From: Bacillus_BD sp963787345
GTDB taxonomy: Bacteria > Bacillota > Bacilli > Bacillales > Cytobacillaceae
Reading direction: 5' to 3'
Length of the DNA: 64,000 nucleotides
Assembly (NCBI GenBank): GCA_963787345.1
Contig: CAWBCW010000011.1
Span: forward strand, 496,001 to 560,000
This document shows positions 59,434-64,000 of this stretch, piece after piece. Under the pieces are notes generated by a model. The model saw only the letters and a list, made by a program, of their open reading frames with translations. It was not told where the DNA came from and searched no databases. Within the stretch, counting starts at the first letter, position 1; every line of letters begins with the position of its first letter. A program made the position numbers and the translations under genes.

Positions 59434-60192
59434 ATGCGTAAGTCAGGAAGAGAGAAAAAAACAATACGCAGTAGTCAATTAAATGAATTACAAGAGATAA
59501 TGGGAATTTCTTTCACGCACTTTAAGCTTTTGAAACAGGCTTTCACACATTCATCTTACGTAAATGAACATAGACGAAAACCATACGAAGATAATGAAAG
59601 ACTTGAATTTCTCGGTGACGCAGTACTTGAATTAACCGTATCAAAGTTTTTGTTTTTAAAATATCCGATGATGAGTGAAGGGGAACTAACGAAGCTAAGA
59701 GCCGCAATTGTATGTGAACCATCCCTTGTTTCATTTGCTAATGAATTGAACTTTGGAAAGTATATCCTGCTTGGAAAAGGCGAGGAGTTAACGGGAGGAA
59801 GACAGCGCCCCGCTTTGTTGGCAGATGTTTTCGAATCTTTTATCGGCGCGCTATATTTAGACAAAGGGATCGAAGTTGTTTATCATTTTTTAGAAAAGCA
59901 TGTGTTTCCTAAAGTCGATGCGGGTGCTTTTTCCTATGTCATGGATTTTAAAAGTCAACTTCAAGAATGGGTGCAGCGTGATAATGCCGGCCCACTGGAA
60001 TATAAAGTTTTAGTTGAAAAAGGACCTGCACATAGTCGGGAATTCGTGTCTGTTGTTTTGCTGAATGGGGCAGAAATTGGCACAGGCTCAGGGCGTTCGA
60101 AAAAATCAGCTGAACAACATGCTGCACAAATGGCTCTAGAAAAGTTAAAAAGCCATTTGCATGAAGTTGGGTCAGAAACACGTCCAGAGTAA
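59434..60192 (+). CDS. rnc: Ribonuclease III
   Basis: RNase III cleaves double-stranded RNA, including rRNA precursors and scRNA. The ATG at 59434 follows AAGGTGG and gives 252 residues, close to B. subtilis (249). The catalytic domain has the signature NERLEFLGDAVLEL and LADVFESFIGALYLDKG with its acidic residues. The C-terminal double-stranded RNA-binding domain has DFKSQLQEWVQ, GTGSGRSKKSAEQHAAQMAL. smc starts 12 bases after its stop. Confidence 0.97.
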   Translation: MRKSGREKKTIRSSQLNELQEIMGISFTHFKLLKQAFTHSSYVNEHRRKPYEDNERLEFLGDAVLELTVSKFLFLKYPMMSEGELTKLRAAIVCEPSLVSFANELNFGKYILLGKGEELTGGRQRPALLADVFESFIGALYLDKGIEVVYHFLEKHVFPKVDAGAFSYVMDFKSQLQEWVQRDNAGPLEYKVLVEKGPAHSREFVSVVLLNGAEIGTGSGRSKKSAEQHAAQMALEKLKSHLHEVGSETRPE

Positions 60193-60204
60193 GGGGGAAA
60201 TAGA

Positions 60205-63200
60205 GTGTTTTTAAAACGATTGGATATTGTAGGCTTCAAATCGTTTGCTGAGCGAATAGCAGTGGATTTTGTTCCTGGCGTTACGGCTGTTGTTGGACCG
60301 AACGGCAGCGGAAAAAGCAATATTACCGATGCTATTCGCTGGGTTTTAGGAGAACAATCTGCAAAGTCACTTCGCGGTTCAAAAATGGAGGATATCATCT
60401 TCTCAGGCAGTGATTCCCGAAAGCCTCTTAACTTTGCTGAAGTCACACTTACATTGGATAATGAAGATCAAGCCCTTCCAATTGAATATAATGAAATCAG
60501 TGTAACGCGGAGAGTCTTTCGTTCAGGTGATAGTGAGTTTTTTATTAATCATCAAGCATGTAGATTAAAAGATATTATTGATCTTTTTATGGATTCAGGC
60601 CTCGGTCGTGAAGCTTTCTCGATTATAAGTCAAGGGAAGGTTGAAGAAATTCTAAATAGTAAGCCAGATGAAAGACGGATGATTTTCGAGGAAGCTGCCG
60701 GAGTGTTAAAATATAAAACTAGAAAAAAACAAGCTGAAGGAAAACTCAACGATACGGAAGAGAACTTAAATCGTGTGAGTGACATTCTGTTTGAGTTAGA
60801 GAGTCAAATCGAACCATTGAAAATTCAGTCTTCGATGGCAAAGGATTATTTAGCGCAAAAAGAAGAATTGCAACAAGTAGAAGTGGCTGTTACTGTTCAT
60901 GAAATTGAAGAACTTCATGACCGGTGGAAAAAACAAACTTCTACCGTTGAAGAGCATAAGCAAATCGAATTAGCCCAATCTACTATGCTTAAGGAAAAAG
61001 AAGAGCAGTTTGAACAATTAAGAGATCGAATGACGGCTTTAGACGAGTCCATTAACGACTTACAAACCGTACTTTTGCAAACAAGTGAGGAGTTAGAAAA
61101 GCTTGAAGGGCAAAAGGAAGTTTTGAAGGAAAGAAAGAAAAATGCTTCTCAAAATAAAGAGCAATTAGAAAAAAATTTAGAAGAGCTTACAAGTAAAGTT
61201 TCCCTCTTGCAACAACAAAAGCATAGCATTGAAAACCAATTGGGCAGTTTGAAAAAAGTGACTTCAAGCCTAAAGGTTCAATTGAAAGAAAAACAAACTG
61301 CACTAAATTTATTAAATGAAAATATCGAACAAAAGATTGATGATTTAAAAAGTGATTATATAGAAGTATTGAATCAACAAGCTGCTTCGAAAAATGAACT
61401 TAATTTTATTCATCAGCAACTGAACCAATTGCAAAGAAGAAACACGAAGCAAGTGGATGATAATCAGAAATATATTGCCGAGAGAGATGCAATTGAAGCA
61501 AATATTTTAGAAATTAAACAGGCATTCAAAACCGTACGGCAGGAATTAGAATCTCATATTCTATTGTACAGGGAAGAAAATAAACGACTCGAGAACTTAA
61601 AGGCTACGTATGAAAAACAAGAGAAAACATTGTATCAGGCCTATCAATATTTACAGCAAACAAAATCACGCAAAGACATGCTCGAAGAAATGGAAGAGTC
61701 ATTCGCTGGATTTTTTCAAGGGGTGAAAGAAGTATTAAAAGCCCGAGGAAGCACATTAATGGGAATAGAGGGAGCTATTCTTGAGTTGATATCCGTTCCA
61801 AAAGAGTATGATGCAGCGATTGAAACAGCATTGGGAGCAAGTATGCAGCATATTGTCGTTGAGAACGAGCAGCATGTTAGAAATGCGATTCAATATTTAA
61901 AACAAAATCACTATGGACGGGCTACTTTCTTGCCTATAAATGTTATTAAAGGAAGAACGCTCGCACAGTCTCAATTAAAAATGATAGAGAGTCACCCTGC
62001 TTTTATTGGGGTTGGGTCGAATCTTATCTCATTTCATTCGAAATACGAAGAGGTTATAACAAATCTCCTTGGAACAGTTGTTATAACAAAAGATTTAAAA
62101 GGGGCCAATGAAATGGCAAAGCTTCTTCAGTATCGCTGCCGCTTTGTTACATTGGATGGAGATGTAGTTAATGCCGGAGGTTCGATGACAGGTGGGACAT
62201 TAAAGCAAAATACAACATCATTATTATCTAGGAAAACGGAATTAGACGAATTAAAATCTAAAATGGCCGATATGAATGGAAAAACAGCAAAGCTCGAAGA
62301 AAGGGTCAAAGATCTAAAAAGTCAATTACGGGACAAAGAATTGGCGATTGAGGAAATCCGTAATCATGGAGAAGCCTTAAGATTGAAAGAGCAGAGAATT
62401 CAATCCCAATTAAGAGAAATGGAAATACAAGAGAAAAATATGAATGAGAGATTATCGATCTATGATTTAGGAAGAAAAGAATTTGAGACAGAATATGCTA
62501 AAAATATTGAACGAAAACAGCATGCTGAAGCCTTGTTAGTCCAATATCAAAAAAATATCTTGAAGCTTGAAAATCAAATTCAGCATTTAAGCGAACAAAA
62601 AGACAAGCAAACTTCATCAAAGGATATTTTACTAGTGGAAATAAGTGAATTAAAGGTAACGATCGCTTCTAAGACTGAACAGTTAAATTATCTGAAAGAG
62701 AGATTGACAAGCGTAACCGATGATTTATATGAAAGTGATAAGAAGCGGATCTTTTATAAAGAAGATTTGCAGTTACTTTCTTCTGAGATGTCAGTAAGCT
62801 CATCTGGAGAATCACAATTAGAAAAAGCGGCCGGAGAGAAATTACGGGATAAAAATGAAACGATCACTCTTATTGCGTCGAGACGTGAAGAACGTTTGCT
62901 TTTGCAAGGCAAACATGATGATCTTGATTTAGCAATGAAAGAATTGAAACGTCAAATCAAGGGACTGACGGAGATGATCAAAGACGAGGAAGTTCATCTA
63001 AACAGACTAGATGTAGAATTGGATAACAAACTTGCGCATTTGAGTGAAGAATATTTATTATCATTTGATGCAGCGAAGGAAGAGTACCCGTTAACCATTC
63101 CCATTGATGAAGCAAAGAATAAAGTAAAATTAATTAAGTTGGCTCTAGATGAATTAGGCAATGTCAATCTCGGTGCAATCGATGAATATGAACGCGTTTC

Positions 63201-63771
63201 TGAACGCTATGAGTTTTTGCTTCAACAAAAGAATGATTTAGTTCAAGCGAAAGATACATTATTCCAAGTGATTGATGAAATGGATGTTGAAATGAAGAGA
63301 AGGTTCCAAGAAACATTTGAAGGAGTTCGCTTTCATTTTGAGTCGGTTTTTACAGAGTTATTTGGTGGTGGAAGAGCCGATTTATGTTTAACAGATCCAA
63401 GCGATTTATTAAATACTGGCGTGGACATTGTTGCACAACCACCAGGGAAAAAACTGCAAAATTTAGGTTTATTATCTGGTGGAGAGAGATCGTTAACTGC
63501 GATTGCTCTATTATTCTCGATATTAAAAATTCGCCCTGTCCCATTTTGTATATTAGATGAGGTTGAAGCAGCATTGGATGAGGCTAATGTTTACCGATTC
63601 AGCCAATATTTAAAAAGATATAGTAAAGAGTCACAATTTATTGTGATTACCCATCGTAAAGGAACGATGGAGGAAGCGGATGTACTTTATGGGATAACCA
63701 TGCAGGAATCTGGAGTCTCAAAACTCGTCTCTGTAAGGTTAGAGGATACAAATGAACTAATAGCTCAATAG
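60205..63771 (+). CDS. smc: Chromosome segregation SMC ATPase
   Basis: SMC forms the bacterial condensin with ScpA and ScpB. The 1188-residue protein has Walker A GPNGSGKS at 31-38, long coiled coils (about 170-500 and 680-1010), a hinge (about 515-665, with GIEGAILELISVPKEYDAAI and GGSMTGG), the ABC signature LSGGE at 1090-1094 and Walker B ILDEVEAALDEA from 1116. The start is GTG at 60205 after AAGGGGGAAA. The rnc-smc-ftsY order is the usual one in Bacillus. Confidence 0.98.
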   Translation: MFLKRLDIVGFKSFAERIAVDFVPGVTAVVGPNGSGKSNITDAIRWVLGEQSAKSLRGSKMEDIIFSGSDSRKPLNFAEVTLTLDNEDQALPIEYNEISVTRRVFRSGDSEFFINHQACRLKDIIDLFMDSGLGREAFSIISQGKVEEILNSKPDERRMIFEEAAGVLKYKTRKKQAEGKLNDTEENLNRVSDILFELESQIEPLKIQSSMAKDYLAQKEELQQVEVAVTVHEIEELHDRWKKQTSTVEEHKQIELAQSTMLKEKEEQFEQLRDRMTALDESINDLQTVLLQTSEELEKLEGQKEVLKERKKNASQNKEQLEKNLEELTSKVSLLQQQKHSIENQLGSLKKVTSSLKVQLKEKQTALNLLNENIEQKIDDLKSDYIEVLNQQAASKNELNFIHQQLNQLQRRNTKQVDDNQKYIAERDAIEANILEIKQAFKTVRQELESHILLYREENKRLENLKATYEKQEKTLYQAYQYLQQTKSRKDMLEEMEESFAGFFQGVKEVLKARGSTLMGIEGAILELISVPKEYDAAIETALGASMQHIVVENEQHVRNAIQYLKQNHYGRATFLPINVIKGRTLAQSQLKMIESHPAFIGVGSNLISFHSKYEEVITNLLGTVVITKDLKGANEMAKLLQYRCRFVTLDGDVVNAGGSMTGGTLKQNTTSLLSRKTELDELKSKMADMNGKTAKLEERVKDLKSQLRDKELAIEEIRNHGEALRLKEQRIQSQLREMEIQEKNMNERLSIYDLGRKEFETEYAKNIERKQHAEALLVQYQKNILKLENQIQHLSEQKDKQTSSKDILLVEISELKVTIASKTEQLNYLKERLTSVTDDLYESDKKRIFYKEDLQLLSSEMSVSSSGESQLEKAAGEKLRDKNETITLIASRREERLLLQGKHDDLDLAMKELKRQIKGLTEMIKDEEVHLNRLDVELDNKLAHLSEEYLLSFDAAKEEYPLTIPIDEAKNKVKLIKLALDELGNVNLGAIDEYERVSERYEFLLQQKNDLVQAKDTLFQVIDEMDVEMKRRFQETFEGVRFHFESVFTELFGGGRADLCLTDPSDLLNTGVDIVAQPPGKKLQNLGLLSGGERSLTAIALLFSILKIRPVPFCILDEVEAALDEANVYRFSQYLKRYSKESQFIVITHRKGTMEEADVLYGITMQESGVSKLVSVRLEDTNELIAQ

Positions 63772-63814
63772 AAAAAATTGCATAAATCAATGATAAATGT
63801 TAGGAAGTGATGAT

Positions 63815-64000
63815 ATGAGTTTTTTTAAGAAATTAACGGAAAAAATCACAAAACAAACGGAGAATGTAACGGAGAAATTTAAAGATGGCCTTTCGAAAAC
63901 AAGAAACAATTTCTCGGAAAAGGTAAATGATCTTGTTTCTCGTTATCGAAAAGTAGATGAGGATTTTTTTGAGGAATTAGAAGAGATCCTCATCCAGGCT
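63815..64000 (+). CDS. ftsY: Signal recognition particle receptor FtsY (partial, N-terminus)
   Basis: Only the first 62 codons are in the window. They encode SFFKKLTEKITKQTENVTEK and continue as FKDGLSKTRNNFSEKVNDL, then RYRKVDEDFFEELEEILIQA, the start of the FtsY N domain (SRP54_N). The short N-terminus without a long acidic A domain is as in B. subtilis. The ATG follows AGGAAGTGATG. The GTPase domain lies beyond the window. Confidence 0.93.
   Translation, partial: MSFFKKLTEKITKQTENVTEKFKDGLSKTRNNFSEKVNDLVSRYRKVDEDFFEELEEILIQA

Noticed and set aside
1..64000. CRISPR array, prophage, integrase or attachment sites
   Set aside because: No regularly spaced direct repeats, phage genes or integrase were seen; every long frame belongs to the conserved core order.

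Overview
This window is one continuous stretch of the core chromosome of an endospore-forming, AT-rich member of the Bacillaceae. The gene order follows the Bacillus subtilis murG-to-ftsY segment almost gene for gene. The sporulation genes spoIIGA, sigE, sigG and spoVM, the T-box on ileS, the PyrR leader and the FapR operator all point to the same group. Species cannot be named from the sequence. There is no prophage, CRISPR array, rRNA or tRNA, and no complete transposon.

Layout: 0.2-7.9 kb holds peptidoglycan precursor and division genes (murG, murB, divIB, ylxW, ylxX, sbp, ftsA, ftsZ). 8-11 kb is the sporulation sigma block (spoIIGA, sigE, sigG). 10.9-15 kb is the ylm division cluster (ylmC, ylmD, ylmE, sepF, ylmG, ylmH, divIVA). 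15-20 kb has T-box-controlled ileS, ylyA, lspA and ylyB. 20-31.6 kb is the whole pyrimidine operon (pyrR-P-B-C-AA-AB-K-D-F-E) behind one leader attenuator. 31.7-36 kb has rqcH (minus strand) and the calcium pump gene yloB. 36-50 kb carries yloC, remA, gmk, rpoZ, coaBC, priA, def, fmt, rsmB, prpC, prkC, rsgA, rpe and thiN. 50-64 kb has spoVM, rpmB (minus strand), yloU, yloV, recG, the fatty-acid operon (fapR, plsX, fabD, fabG, acpP), rnc, smc and the start of ftsY.

Compared with B. subtilis as I remember it, several neighbours are missing: bpr and bpf between ftsZ and spoIIGA, ylmA after sigG, the cysH cluster between pyrE and rqcH, rlmN between rsmB and prpC, and sdaAB-sdaAA between yloV and recG.

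The most unusual observations are these. (1) PyrAA, the glutaminase subunit of pyrimidine carbamoyl-phosphate synthetase, lacks both its catalytic cysteine (Gly) and catalytic histidine (Asp), so it should not hydrolyse glutamine. (2) In the same operon pyrP, the uracil permease gene, carries two +1 frameshifts. (3) A roughly 170-nt, apparently structured intergenic repeat is present in two near-complete copies, one 3'-half copy and one 3'-end fragment; one copy sits inside the normally tight fapR-plsX operon and another between murG and murB. (4) The sigG leader contains a perfect 10-bp inverted repeat that would bury the ribosome binding site in read-through RNA, while a candidate forespore promoter would start RNA inside the hairpin; sigG also uses a TTG start. 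(5) rpmB has a long structured leader ending in a terminator-like hairpin.
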